Shown in pieces: positions 1-9,130 of a stretch of 64,000 bases of DNA. The translations under genes were made by a program, and so were the position numbers. Source of the DNA: Fortiea contorta PCC 7126 (lineage in GTDB: Bacteria > Cyanobacteriota > Cyanobacteriia > Cyanobacteriales > Nostocaceae); assembly GCF_000332295.1 (NCBI RefSeq), contig NZ_KB235930.1, positions 2,437,395 through 2,501,394 of the forward strand, in the 5' to 3' direction. Below the pieces are notes generated by a model. It was not told the DNA's origin and made no database searches. It saw only the letters and a program-made list of their open reading frames with translations. Positions within the stretch are counted from its first letter, which is position 1. Each line of letters opens with the position of its first letter.

Positions 1-459
1 GAATTTGCTGTCAAAGCCCAAGGAACTCTGGCGGGTGCATTGCAAGGGGCGGATGTATTTATCGGTGTGAGTGTACCCGGAGTTTTGACACCAGAAATGG
101 TGCTATCGATGGCGAAAGACCAGATTGTGTTTGCAATGGCAAATCCGATTCCCGAAATTCAACCAGAATTAATCAGCAAAAATGTGGCTGTGATTGCTAC
201 CGGGCGTAGTGACTATCCAAATCAGATTAACAATGTTCTGGCGTTTCCTGGGGTGTTTCGGGGTGCATTAGATTGTCGAGCACAGGCAATTACCACCACA
301 ATGTATTTAGAAGCAGCCAGTGCGATCGCTTCTTTAATCAAGCCTTCAGACTTGAGTCGGGAACACATTATTCCTTCAGTCTTTGATGAGCGAGTGGTTA
401 GTGCAGTGGCTGCGGCTGTACAACGCGCCGCTCGTGAGGAAGGTATCGCCCAGAGTTAA
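1..459 (+). CDS. NAD(P)-dependent malic enzyme, C-terminal part (5' truncated by window edge)
   Basis: The reading frame is open from base 1, so only the last 152 residues are seen. Malic enzyme oxidatively decarboxylates malate to pyruvate in the cytoplasm. The visible part is the C-terminal NAD-binding domain: a GVSVPGVLTPEMV stretch, the ANPIPE signature, and a DYPNQINNVLAFPG block typical of the bacterial malic enzyme family. The first ATG inside the window (40) is internal and is not the true start. The gene ends in a TAA and is followed by a 369-base gap. Family assignment is firm; cofactor preference (NAD or NADP) cannot be told from this part. Confidence 0.93.
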   Translation, partial: EFAVKAQGTLAGALQGADVFIGVSVPGVLTPEMVLSMAKDQIVFAMANPIPEIQPELISKNVAVIATGRSDYPNQINNVLAFPGVFRGALDCRAQAITTTMYLEAASAIASLIKPSDLSREHIIPSVFDERVVSAVAAAVQRAAREEGIAQS

Positions 460-828
460 TTGAAAATACGGACTAGGGATTAGGAACTAGGGGTTAGGGG
501 GGAGAGATTTTCATCTTTGGTTGTGGAATTTTTCCGTAATTAGCTGACTTGTAAGTACTGAATGCTCAGTAAAAAACTAGTCCCTAGCCCCCGGTTCCTG
601 ATGGCTGAAGATACCTTCAGATAAACTTGCCATGCCGTCATTTTCAGTACATATACGCATAATTCATCAATAAATGCAAGCTAATTACAAATAATACAAT
701 ATTTTATTTCTGTAATTACCGTATAAAGTTTTAGTAAAAATAAAAACTTACATTTTTACTTTTCCGGTTTCTACTGAGTTATTTAGTAAAAGCAACACAG
801 TAATGTCAATATTTGTGGAAACTTACCG
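460..828. other. Intergenic region with inverted heptamer-type repeats
   Basis: No gene is seen in these 369 bases. Around 469-501 lies a run of imperfect TTAGGGG/ACTAGGG units, and around 574-600 a roughly complementary run (ACTAGTCCCTAGCCCCC). The two could pair into a long imperfect hairpin between the malic enzyme gene and the next gene. The last 150 bases before the next start are AT-rich and probably hold its promoter, which I could not pin down. Confidence 0.5.
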
Positions 829-1503
829 ATGAACGTGTTAACTAAAACTGTTGCTTTAGGCACTTTGGCGACTTCCATCATGATTGCAGCTAATCCTGCT
901 CAAGCGGCGATCGTTCAGTATACCAACCGAGCAAGTTTTCTGAATGCTATCCAACCTGGATACTATTTAGAAACCTTTAATTCTGTATCAATCACCGGTA
1001 CAACTGCAAGTCCCATCAATTTTAGTAATGGAACTTATTCTTATAGAGCTTCAGTACCAGACGATTTTTACGGTGCTGGTAGTAATGCTAATAGATGGCT
1101 ATCGACTAATATAGCTACAGATACCATAACTTTTTCTAATTTTAGTCCGGCGATTACGGCAATCGGTGGTTACTTTTTCGCAAGTAATGTTAATGGCGCG
1201 CTCACTGCAGGGACGATAAACGCTACAGTCAATGGAGGCAGCTCATCTTTATCGGCTTCAACTAATAGTGCGCTTAACTTCTTTGGCTTCGTTTCTACTG
1301 ATGGGACTCCTTTGACGAGTCTAGAGACTTTCATCACCCAACCAAACGGTGCGTTTATTTGGCCCACTGTGAATGATTTAATTGTTGGTCAAGCGCAACC
1401 CGTCCCTGAACCCTTGACGATACTCGGAACCGCAACCGCAGCGGGATTGGGAGTTGTTTTGAAACGTCGAGCCAAGAAATTAACAACAAATAAAATCGAT
1501 TAA
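829..1503 (+). CDS. PEP-CTERM sorting-signal exported protein
   Basis: Protein of 224 residues. It has an N-terminal signal peptide (about residues 1-26, ending in PAQA-A) and a C-terminal PEP-CTERM tripartite tail: VPEP at about 193-196, a hydrophobic stretch and then a basic KRRAKK end. Such tails are recognised by the exosortase/EpsH system, which processes proteins for the cell envelope or exopolysaccharide. The middle is rich in Thr, Ser, Asn and Gly, as is usual for secreted adhesin-like cargo, and I see no catalytic motif. The gene stands alone and is followed by a strong hairpin. The specific function is unknown. Confidence 0.85.
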   Translation: MNVLTKTVALGTLATSIMIAANPAQAAIVQYTNRASFLNAIQPGYYLETFNSVSITGTTASPINFSNGTYSYRASVPDDFYGAGSNANRWLSTNIATDTITFSNFSPAITAIGGYFFASNVNGALTAGTINATVNGGSSSLSASTNSALNFFGFVSTDGTPLTSLETFITQPNGAFIWPTVNDLIVGQAQPVPEPLTILGTATAAGLGVVLKRRAKKLTTNKID

Positions 1504-1547
1504 TTTTGCCCCGCAATTACGGTACGTCATCAGATTACCTGTTATTC

Positions 1548-1580
1548 AACCCTCTGCGTGTTTTTAGACCGCAGAGGGTT
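1548..1580. terminator. Bidirectional hairpin terminator candidate
   Basis: AACCCTCTGCG (1548-1558) pairs perfectly with CGCAGAGGGTT (1570-1580), an 11-bp stem. It lies between the convergent PEP-CTERM gene and the NTF2-like gene and could end both transcripts, although the T tract on either side is short. Confidence 0.65.
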
Positions 1581-1584
1581 TACT

Positions 1585-2001
1585 CTAAAGTTGAGTAGAC
1601 ACTCGATTTTCCTGTAATTTAGCGATCGCTGCGTCTGCATTCCAGTAAGCTCTGAGTGTTTGAATTTTACCAGCTGCATTAATTTCAAATAAATCAATGC
1701 CTTCAAATATTACCTCTTGACCGTTTTTGCCAGTACCGCGTCCCGTCCATTTGACAGCAACTTCATTGCCCACAATATGCACAAACTCTTCAGTCAGTCC
1801 TACGGTTGCAAACATGTCGGTAACACTCAAGAAAAACTGGCCAATTTCCCTATGCCCTTTTAAGACATTACCACCCACTGGATCGTAATCAATGGCATCT
1901 TCTGCAAATGTCTCCAACCAAGCTTCTACATCCATTACTCGTGTAGCCGCAAAGTATTCAGCAATCAAAGTAGCGATCGCTTGTGTTGATACGGTAGACA
2001 T
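1585..2001 (-). CDS. NTF2-like / SnoaL-like protein
   Basis: Protein of 138 residues from the ATG at 2001. A longer start at 2013 is possible, but AGGATG lies about 10 bases before the inner ATG and fits a ribosome site. The fold signature is that of the NTF2-like superfamily: an N-terminal helix, a W-L-x-T-F-A-E-D-A strand, a G-H-x-E-I helix and a W-x-G-R-G strand. Members include ketosteroid isomerase-like, SnoaL-like and small ligand-binding proteins. No substrate can be assigned. Convergent with the PEP-CTERM gene. Confidence 0.7.
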   Translation of the reverse strand: MSTVSTQAIATLIAEYFAATRVMDVEAWLETFAEDAIDYDPVGGNVLKGHREIGQFFLSVTDMFATVGLTEEFVHIVGNEVAVKWTGRGTGKNGQEVIFEGIDLFEINAAGKIQTLRAYWNADAAIAKLQENRVSTQL

Positions 2002-2197
2002 GATAGTTATCATCCTAAAATTAATTCCATCAGCAGTCTGCCATAGTTTTTAGTCATACAAAACAGTTCTATCAGTCTTTCAAGCTCGTCCGATTACACT
2101 TAGACAAGAAGTTGCAATCGAAAAAGCGATCGCACTCCCAAAAAATCCCCTGACAGGAGTGATTTCGTTGTATTGTTGCAGGAGTGATATCAAAGCC

Positions 2198-4495
2198 ATG
2201 AAACATCAAGCTAGAGGTGAGTTTTTCTCTAAACTACCGCTGATTTTAGCAGGGCCGATTTTACAACACACTGAAACTGAGTCAGTGACGGTCTGGGTAG
2301 CGCTAAAACAGTCCTGTGAGGTGGAACTCAAGGTCTATGACACCATCAATCATGGTACAACGCTAGGAAATTGCTTATTAGTAGGGAAGCGGTCTACTTT
2401 TGCCTTGGGTAAGCATTTCCATGTCGTGGCTGTAACAGCTAGTTCGGCGAACGGAAAAAGTTTGACAAATGAGCAGATATATGCATATAATCTGGAGTTT
2501 ACCGCCGCTGACCAAACCAAGCAAACCCTACAGCAAGCATTGTGCTCAAACAACTTTGGTGCAGTCAACATCAGCTATTTTGAGCACCAAAAACCAACAT
2601 TTGCCTTACCACCAAATCGTCTCCAAGATTTGCGAATTGTTCATGCTTCTTGTCGCAAACCTCACGGTCATGGTTTTGATGCCCTGCCTATTCTGGATTG
2701 TCTCATCGCCGCCGCCGCAAATCAACCACACCGCCGCCCTCATCAATTGTTCCTCACCGGCGACCAAATTTATGGAGACGATGTAGCCGACCCGACGTTG
2801 TGGGCTGCGAGTGCTCTGGGTGATGCGCTGCTAGGTTGGGAAGAACAGCTACCCGTGAATGGAGTGTATTACACTCCTGGACAATTACCGCCTGGAAAGC
2901 GGGCGAAAGTTGCCACAGATGCAGCGGGTTTTACTGCTGGATTTAGTAATAAAACTGAGAAGGTCAATAGTCATCTTTTGAGTTTGGGTGAGTATTATGC
3001 TACTTATTTATTAGCTTGGTCGCCAGTGTGCTGGCCGAGTGAATTTCCCCAAGGACGCCAAGTCAAACGCTCCAGAAAAGCGATTCGCCACTGGGATCGG
3101 GCGGTACGGGATTTGCAGCAATTTATTTATACCTTGGGAAAAGTGCGTCGTGCTCTCGCCAATATTCCCATGTACACCATTTTTGACGATCATGACGTCA
3201 GTGATGACTGGAACCTCAACCAAGCTTGGTGTTTGCGGGTGCTGGGAATGCCTCTGGGGCGACGAGTAGTGCAAAATGCATTGTTAGCTTATACTGTGTT
3301 TCAAGCCTGGGGGAATACACCAAAGCAATTTGCGGCGGGTCAAAACGGTGAAAAGTTGCTGGCTGCAGCCCAGGCTTGGTCGGCTTCACAAGGGACGGAT
3401 ACAGCAGCGGATCAAGCGATCGCTCGTTATGTAGGTATGCCCATCAGCGACCCGCTAACAGATTTACCCAAATTTGCGGAAGACGGTGCGGTATTTATCC
3501 TCAAGCGCGATCCACAAGCCCTGACTTGGAACTATACTATTCGCAGCAGTTGTCATGAAGTTATTGTGCTGGATACCCGTACTTGGCGGGGATATCCCAT
3601 TGAGCAAAAAGCGATCGCTCCACCGATGCTACTATGTCCACAAGCTTTAGAGCAACAATTGCTTGCGCCCTTATCTGTGCAAACCGAGATTCCCGCGACA
3701 TTCGTGATTGCACCCACTAATGTATTTGGACTACAAGTAATTGATTGGGTTCACAATTGGCAATGGCGACGGGGGAAAGTTTATTCTACGGATGTGGGAG
3801 ATGCTTGGAATATTAATACTGAAGCGTTAGCGCGATTTCTCACCATCTTATTTGCACAACGTCAACAAGTCATTGTTTTATCGGGAGATATTCACTACAG
3901 TTCGGTGGCTCGTTTGTCTCACACACAGACACATTCTCAATTAAAATCTGTGCTGGTGCAGTTAACTGCTAGTGCGTTGAAAAATGAAGAAAATTTGACG
4001 CGGTTGGTGCACACACGCTTAAAACAGTGGCTATTACCAGAAAAAGCGCGACATTGGATAGGTCAAATCAACCCATTCGAGATGATGGAACTTTCAGCCA
4101 AACAAGCGCGATCGCACCGCTCCAGGACAAGACCCCCGCTTAACCCAGACTGGCGTTGTGTGCTGGAGTGGATACCCCGAAACAGCGCTCGCACCCCTGA
4201 CTTCAGCGCCGATGTGTCATCATTAATTGCTCCCTGGAAACAAGCACAAATGTCGCGGTGGGTATGGTTACAGCCTTTAATGTTTTGGAAATATCGCTGG
4301 TTTCAGGAGGGGAAGGAAGTACTGGGGCTGAATAATTTAGCTCTGGTTCACTTGGAGTTAGAAAATGAGGGTAGTTCTTACCGGGTGATGCAAGATTTGT
4401 ACTGGCTTTGTTCCTGGTATCCCACCCAAATTGTTTACAGCCGTTTCCAGACTCAGTTAAGACCGAATCAATCTTGGTTTAGAAATTCTAAATAG
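2198..4495 (+). CDS. PhoD-like metallophosphatase / alkaline phosphatase D-related protein
   Basis: Protein of about 765 residues. The start chosen is the ATG at 2198 with a GGAGTG site upstream; the open frame runs to a GTG at 2159. Metallophosphatase motifs are in order: LTGDQIYGDDVADP (about residue 188), IFDDHDVSDDW (about 329) and LSGDIHYSSVA (about 561). These are the metal-binding Asp, Asn and His clusters of the PhoD-like superfamily, which hydrolyses phosphodiesters or phosphomonoesters. An N-terminal beta domain precedes the core. I see no clear Tat or Sec signal, so it may be cytoplasmic, unlike classical PhoD. It overlaps the convergent creatininase-family gene by 28 bases. Confidence 0.82.
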   Translation: MKHQARGEFFSKLPLILAGPILQHTETESVTVWVALKQSCEVELKVYDTINHGTTLGNCLLVGKRSTFALGKHFHVVAVTASSANGKSLTNEQIYAYNLEFTAADQTKQTLQQALCSNNFGAVNISYFEHQKPTFALPPNRLQDLRIVHASCRKPHGHGFDALPILDCLIAAAANQPHRRPHQLFLTGDQIYGDDVADPTLWAASALGDALLGWEEQLPVNGVYYTPGQLPPGKRAKVATDAAGFTAGFSNKTEKVNSHLLSLGEYYATYLLAWSPVCWPSEFPQGRQVKRSRKAIRHWDRAVRDLQQFIYTLGKVRRALANIPMYTIFDDHDVSDDWNLNQAWCLRVLGMPLGRRVVQNALLAYTVFQAWGNTPKQFAAGQNGEKLLAAAQAWSASQGTDTAADQAIARYVGMPISDPLTDLPKFAEDGAVFILKRDPQALTWNYTIRSSCHEVIVLDTRTWRGYPIEQKAIAPPMLLCPQALEQQLLAPLSVQTEIPATFVIAPTNVFGLQVIDWVHNWQWRRGKVYSTDVGDAWNINTEALARFLTILFAQRQQVIVLSGDIHYSSVARLSHTQTHSQLKSVLVQLTASALKNEENLTRLVHTRLKQWLLPEKARHWIGQINPFEMMELSAKQARSHRSRTRPPLNPDWRCVLEWIPRNSARTPDFSADVSSLIAPWKQAQMSRWVWLQPLMFWKYRWFQEGKEVLGLNNLALVHLELENEGSSYRVMQDLYWLCSWYPTQIVYSRFQTQLRPNQSWFRNSK

Positions 4496-5214
4496 CCATT
4501 GCTGAGTTCCTTCACCGCCAATTCATAAAATTGCTGACCGTGTTCTGGTGTGGCTAAAGCTGGATTTGATCCCATGCGTCCATCTGAGTAGTGGGAGCGA
4601 AAGTCGGCTGCACTATAAATTCTATGTCCACTAGCAACTTCTGGTGACAAAGGTGCTTGCTTAATCACCTCAGGATAAACATATTGAGTGAGAGCAACTT
4701 CACTGGGTGTGGCGTGAGAACCTTCTTGATCCCCATATAATTCTTTAGCCAGTTTATATACAGAATTGCACATAAACCAGTTAGCGACTTGACACTGCAC
4801 TTTTTGTGCATTGGGGATGTGCAAATCTTCTAGATGGGCGTAGATTTCGGAGAAAGCTGCTTTGAGAGTGGCGATGTTCCCACCGTGTCCGTTAATAAAA
4901 TAGAACTTGGTAAAACCTGCTTTAGCTAAACAAGTTACATAATCTCGCACCACCTGAATCATGGTACTGGGGCGCAGACTTATTGTCCCAGGAAAGGCGG
5001 TGTGGTGTAGTGCCATCCCGACATTGATTGTTGGTGCAACGATCGCTTGAATTGATTCTCCCACACCACGGGCGATCGCTTCAGCACAAATGGCATCAGT
5101 ACCAATTAAACCTGTGGGGCCGTGTTGTTCTGTGGAACCAATCGGCAGGATAATACCTTTGGATGTTTGTAGATAAGTTTCGATTTCCTGCCAAGTACTT
5201 AAATGTAGTAACAT
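4468..5214 (-). CDS. Creatininase-family amidohydrolase
   Basis: About 248 residues from the ATG at 5214, which has GAGAG six bases upstream; ATGs at 5232 and 5316 give N-terminal extensions not typical of the family. Metal-binding motifs are visible: LPIGSTEQHGP near the N terminus, a GTDA segment, and INGHGGN in the centre. These place it in the creatininase / creatinine amidohydrolase superfamily, whose members cleave cyclic amides or formamides using a binuclear metal site. Cyanobacterial members have no proven substrate. The 3' end overlaps the convergent PhoD-like gene by 28 bases. Confidence 0.83.
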   Translation of the reverse strand: MLLHLSTWQEIETYLQTSKGIILPIGSTEQHGPTGLIGTDAICAEAIARGVGESIQAIVAPTINVGMALHHTAFPGTISLRPSTMIQVVRDYVTCLAKAGFTKFYFINGHGGNIATLKAAFSEIYAHLEDLHIPNAQKVQCQVANWFMCNSVYKLAKELYGDQEGSHATPSEVALTQYVYPEVIKQAPLSPEVASGHRIYSAADFRSHYSDGRMGSNPALATPEHGQQFYELAVKELSNGYLEFLNQD

Positions 5215-5554
5215 TTCTCTCAACTTGCTCATCAAAGATTGCGGTAGGAAAAGATTTTTTGTATGGGATGCTAAGGTTAGGCTGTACCTGTGCCTCTTCG
5301 ACAATTTACTTTCCACTACAACAATTATGAACTCTTTAGTACGTCACGGCGTAAATCAAGCAACCATTACAAATCGATGAAGGGCTGAATATACAAATTT
5401 ATCGGTTTCATACTTCACACTTCATACTTCAGAGTTAACTAGTGGTTAAGTAGCTAAACAAAATCAATTACACAGATTATTTTTCTGTTCCCTGTTCCCT
5501 GTTCCCTGTTCCCTGTCTTCACGAATGTATTTAATTTTGTGCAATTACTTATTT
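5215..5554. other. Intergenic region with heptamer repeats
   Basis: Mostly non-coding. It contains CATACTTCACACTTCATACTTCAG-like degenerate heptamers near 5408-5432 and the clean TTCCCTG array listed separately. No promoter is recognised with confidence. Confidence 0.4.
5488..5515. repeat. STRR: four tandem TTCCCTG heptamers
   Basis: Four exact consecutive copies of TTCCCTG fill 5488-5515. Short tandemly repeated heptamers of this kind are characteristic of heterocystous cyanobacterial genomes. Confidence 0.92.
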
Positions 5555-6028
5555 TTAACAGTAGGACTGGATATCTTCTCCACATTGATCAACCAAATAG
5601 CAGAGGGCGCGAAAACGCAAGCCTACGAGTTGATCGTAAAGCGGGTTGAGTTTGCACATGGGAGGAATATGTCCAATTTTGCGTCCAAAGAGCATAATAT
5701 CGCGCTCGAAGGGACATTGTGCGGGAATATGTTTAGCAATCAATTTAGCTAATTTCTGATTCTGAATATCCAGATTATCTAACCATTGACGCAATGGTTG
5801 TAATAAATCTAATTTATGTTGAGTCAATTGGTGATTATTAACTGTTTGATGCTTTTCGCTTACAGGGTTAATAAATGCAGAAAGAATGATGTGCTGACTA
5901 GTTACCTTGATCATAATCGTAATTGCGGTTTTTTTGATGTTGAGAAACTGTTGGCAGATTGTGAGCATTGCTATCAACTCTATCTCGGCAATTTGTATTG
6001 TGCTTAACAACATAATTTCGACAAGCAC
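5555..6028 (-). CDS. Mo-dependent nitrogenase C-terminus family protein, copy 1
   Basis: Open frame of 157 residues; an inner ATG at 5968 gives 137 residues, closer to the paralogue, so the start is uncertain. The C-terminal 80 residues carry the family signature: CPFERD, HIPPMCKLNPLY, LRFRALCYL and CGED. A second copy is at 47636-48013. The family (annotated as 'Mo-dependent nitrogenase C-terminus') is named from its link with nitrogen-fixing cyanobacteria. These small stand-alone proteins have no nitrogenase metal-cluster domain and their role is unknown. The four conserved Cys residues might bind a metal, which is inference. Confidence 0.75.
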   Translation of the reverse strand: MLVEIMLLSTIQIAEIELIAMLTICQQFLNIKKTAITIMIKVTSQHIILSAFINPVSEKHQTVNNHQLTQHKLDLLQPLRQWLDNLDIQNQKLAKLIAKHIPAQCPFERDIMLFGRKIGHIPPMCKLNPLYDQLVGLRFRALCYLVDQCGEDIQSYC

Positions 6029-6561
6029 GACAGACTAATTGCAATAGAGTTAGCGGGAAAATAGCGTAACTAATTGTTATTTAAACTCACCAGTTGTCGA
6101 AGAACTGTCCCGTTAAATACAAAATAACAAAGAAAATATAAAAATGGTATTTCTTTAACTTATTGATTGCTGATACAGAATATAGCGATCCCCTATGTTG
6201 ACCACAAAACCATAGTAATGAAACTATACCGTGCCTAAAAATACAGTTTTGCAGGCTGAAGTAGAGTTTCCCCTTACTCCAGTTAGGTTTTACCAAAACT
6301 AATCTTGGAAGAAAATTGCCAATCAAGTACCGGACATTTAGTTATATGTTACTTATGTAACTAATGTCAATGTGAATATTATTGAATACATAGGGAAAGA
6401 TCGTTTGATAAGTACAAGCTAATTTATAGGTTAAATTAACTGATTAAAGGCGAGAAAAAAACAGTTTTTTTAGCGGAGAATTTGCTGATATTTTGTACGC
6501 AAAGACATCTACTTGCTGGATGATTTTTAATTGTGCACAGAAGTAGAAAATAATATATGCA
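6029..6561. other. Intergenic region, no feature recognised
   Basis: AT-rich 530 bases between two minus-strand genes. I see no convincing gene, repeat or hairpin apart from scattered short A/T runs. Short open frames here have neither family resemblance nor ribosome sites. Confidence 0.4.
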
Positions 6562-7323
6562 TTATAGAAGAGTATCAGTATCGACGCCGAGCGATCGCAG
6601 TCTTTCTTTCAATTGTTCTACTTCCAATTGCGCCTGCTCTGCTCGTTGGCGTTCCTGCTCTGCGCGTTGACGTTCCTGCTCTGCGCGTTGACGTTCCTGC
6701 TCTGCTACTTCTTCTGCTTGTTGTCTGGCTACAACCTCATGCTGTAGCGCTGTTGCTAATTCATCGGGGATCAACAGCTTTTCTCCCGTATCTTCTCGAT
6801 AAAACCCGATTAGTCGCCCTTCTACCAAAAGGCGCAGTTGTAGCGGTTCACTGCGATTATCTGTTATGGGTTCGTAAGTTTCGCCCCGCAAACGATAGCC
6901 CCGTAACGGCTGTTCTAACCACTCGCCTTTGGGGTCAAATAGCCAGTATTCTTTTACACCTAGTTGTTCATAAAGCGTTTTTTTGAAAATCTGGTCTTGA
7001 TCCTTAGTCCCAAAAGATGTCATCTCAAAAATGACTGCGGGTACTTGACCTTCTTCCCAAATTTTATAGTTATCTCTACCACCCGGCGTGACATCAAAAA
7101 TTACCATCACATCTGGAGCTACCCGCAACTTAGGAAAGCCCTGTGCGTAGTAAAGAAATTGATTTGCCAGTACTGTTGCTTGACAACCAGTTAAATATTG
7201 TTTTAATACTTCTAAAGTGGTAAGTAAGGCGTAGAAATGGTCATAGGTTTCTGCCACTGGTTCACCATCAGCGCTGGGGTAAAAGATTTCCAATTCGATA
7301 CCGACAGGTAGAGTAGCGGTCAT
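6562..7323 (-). CDS. Uma2-family (DUF820) PD-(D/E)XK nuclease-like protein with coiled-coil tail
   Basis: Protein of 253 residues. The N-terminal 180 residues match the Uma2 family, which has a restriction-endonuclease-like fold: a PDVMVIFD strand, then a VIFEMTS segment followed by K-x-x-x-Y and a GVKEYWLFDP block. The tail from about residue 195 is a charged coiled coil built from repeated RAEQERQ heptads and ends RLRSLGVDTDTLL. The repeat is visible in DNA as 21-bp tandem units near 6645-6708. The family is hugely expanded in cyanobacteria; its role is unproven and its members may be domesticated mobile nucleases. A remnant of a related gene's tail lies at 33692-33838. Confidence 0.85.
   Translation of the reverse strand: MTATLPVGIELEIFYPSADGEPVAETYDHFYALLTTLEVLKQYLTGCQATVLANQFLYYAQGFPKLRVAPDVMVIFDVTPGGRDNYKIWEEGQVPAVIFEMTSFGTKDQDQIFKKTLYEQLGVKEYWLFDPKGEWLEQPLRGYRLRGETYEPITDNRSEPLQLRLLVEGRLIGFYREDTGEKLLIPDELATALQHEVVARQQAEEVAEQERQRAEQERQRAEQERQRAEQAQLEVEQLKERLRSLGVDTDTLL
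6645..6708. repeat. 21-bp tandem repeat inside the Uma2 gene
   Basis: Units of the form GTTGACGTTCCTGCTCTGCGC occur about three times head to tail and encode RAEQERQ heptads of the coiled-coil tail. Such repeats change length easily by replication slippage without breaking the frame. Confidence 0.8.
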
Positions 7324-7376
7324 GGTCGTAGGTTTCAGTGCTACATGATTATTTTAAACCAATGGCTGACCATAGC

Positions 7377-8222
7377 TCATCTTTGCATGATTTGTAAAAG
7401 ATAACTAGCTAATTCACAAAATCCGTCACCCTCTGCAGCGCTAGTCACATAAACTGGCTGATGTTGTAGGCGATTCGCATATTCCCACACATTCGCTACG
7501 CCCACGGAAAGGGGAAAATAATCGGGATTAAATAAACTTTCGTCATTAGGACTATCACCAACAGTTACCACTTGTGTGGGCGAAAATTCAGGGAAATATT
7601 CCCGCAATACTTGCAATAATCCTGCAGCTTTATCTTGATTTTGAGGTTTGATATGACATTGCACGTTACTGTAGGTGAATCCCCAACCCATATCTTGACA
7701 AAGCTGACTGAGAGTTTGTAATTCACTGGGAGTTAAAGCTGCGACATCAAACGTCCAGTCTGTGATGCGAAAGCGATTATCGGCTGATTCTTGAATTTGG
7801 GGAAATCTGGTTTGCAGTTTTTGGAAAGTTGTAGCCAGATGTTGACGATGGCTGGCTAAGTCGGAAATGGGTGTTAAGGCTATGGGTGTATCCTTTCCAG
7901 AAAGATAACATAAACCGCCATTTTCTGCGATCGCACCGACAATTGGCATTAAGCTACTCAGTCCGCTTACCCAGCCGGCTGAACGTCCTGTAACAATCAA
8001 GACTTGAATATTCGCGGCTTTTAAGTCTTCCAGCGCTTGTAGCAATTTACTCCTAAATTTACCACCCTGAGTCAGGGTACCATCCATATCTGTGGCTATC
8101 AAGCGAATATGCTGCAAGCTAGCAGATGTAAGCTGCGACAAGGGTTGTAAATTTGTAGTTAGTCCGATAGAGACGCCAGAATCATTGAGCATATGCGGTG
8201 TGAATCCAGGTGTAAAAAACAT
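7377..8222 (-). CDS. HAD-superfamily (type IIB) hydrolase
   Basis: About 281 residues from the ATG at 8222; the first 30 residues are probably poorly conserved and a start at the inner Met of MLNDSG is possible. HAD motif I is IATDMDGTL with the nucleophile and acid-base Asp pair, motif II is VTGRS, and motif IV is TVGDSPNDESLF. Together with an alpha/beta cap these point to subclass IIB, which includes Cof-type, sucrose-phosphate and mannosyl-3-phosphoglycerate phosphatases. The substrate is probably a phosphorylated sugar or glycerate but cannot be fixed by reading alone. Single gene. Confidence 0.82.
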   Translation of the reverse strand: MFFTPGFTPHMLNDSGVSIGLTTNLQPLSQLTSASLQHIRLIATDMDGTLTQGGKFRSKLLQALEDLKAANIQVLIVTGRSAGWVSGLSSLMPIVGAIAENGGLCYLSGKDTPIALTPISDLASHRQHLATTFQKLQTRFPQIQESADNRFRITDWTFDVAALTPSELQTLSQLCQDMGWGFTYSNVQCHIKPQNQDKAAGLLQVLREYFPEFSPTQVVTVGDSPNDESLFNPDYFPLSVGVANVWEYANRLQHQPVYVTSAAEGDGFCELASYLLQIMQR

Positions 8223-8297
8223 CAATCATACCGCAAGATGATATGTAAAATTTGGGCATCCTAAAAATCAGAAGTTAAGAGTTTTAGTGTGTCAACT

Positions 8298-9080
8298 ATG
8301 AGCCATTCAATATTTATAGCCCAATCTACGGGGGCAAAGACTAAAAAAGTTTCCCAGGAAGTTTCTGTCAGTGCGACGCCCACATCACCTATTTTAATGC
8401 TTACTTGTGGGGGACTAGTTTTATCTCTCATTGCTGCCATTGTTTATGGCAAATTCTTGATGAAGAAGCTGGAGAAAAAAATCAGATTTGAACAGTTCCG
8501 GGCGCGAGAATTGGAGAAAAAGTTTAAGTTGGCATTGGAAACAATTCGCAAAATGGAAACTAATCCTGATTTGGTTAATTCCAGAGATTTTAATCTAGAT
8601 TATTTGCGGATGCGGATGTCAGAGGAGGTGTTCCATTTTGCGATTATTAATCAAGTAAAAATTAGGGTCAAGGATAAAATTTCTCAAGCTCTGCGTCCGA
8701 ATCAATCTCAACAAGGAACAGTGGGAATTGCTAGTAACACGGGACGGCAGGTCGATGAGATTTTTGATGTAGAATATGAGACTGGGAATCCCCCCAATAC
8801 TGCGAAAAGAGTGCTGTTTCGGATTCAAGTCCGGTTAATGAAGTTACCGACACAAGCAACTTCTGCGACTATTAGCCAAATTATTGACTGTGTAGAAACT
8901 TATCTTAGCCCAACGGAAGATCAAGATAATTGGCAACCAACAATACAAGGAAGGATTGCTCATATGCATTGGGATCAAAAAGCTAAACCAACGCCATTGT
9001 TAGTATTAGAACAATCGAATGAAGGTGTAAATGTTACCTTTCGCACTAGTCGTCAACCTAATTCACCAAAACAGTTATGA
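8298..9080 (+). CDS. Membrane-anchored protein of unknown function
   Basis: About 260 residues from the ATG at 8298 (a GTG at 8289 is also in frame). One transmembrane segment is seen near residues 33-54, followed at once by a charged helix rich in Lys, Glu and Arg (likely coiled coil). A soluble domain follows with several beta-strand-like stretches ending near TFRTSRQP. I do not recognise the family. It is probably anchored in the membrane with a cytoplasmic C-terminal domain. It is followed 50 bases later by the recombinase gene on the same strand. Confidence 0.6.
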   Translation: MSHSIFIAQSTGAKTKKVSQEVSVSATPTSPILMLTCGGLVLSLIAAIVYGKFLMKKLEKKIRFEQFRARELEKKFKLALETIRKMETNPDLVNSRDFNLDYLRMRMSEEVFHFAIINQVKIRVKDKISQALRPNQSQQGTVGIASNTGRQVDEIFDVEYETGNPPNTAKRVLFRIQVRLMKLPTQATSATISQIIDCVETYLSPTEDQDNWQPTIQGRIAHMHWDQKAKPTPLLVLEQSNEGVNVTFRTSRQPNSPKQL

Positions 9081-9130
9081 TGAAATTTGTTTGCGTTGTG
9101 TGAAAGCAAATCATCAATAACAAATTACCA

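Noticed and set aside
5488-5515. CRISPR-like repeat
   Set aside because: Units are 7 bases, directly tandem and without spacers: an STRR array, not CRISPR. No cas gene is in the window.
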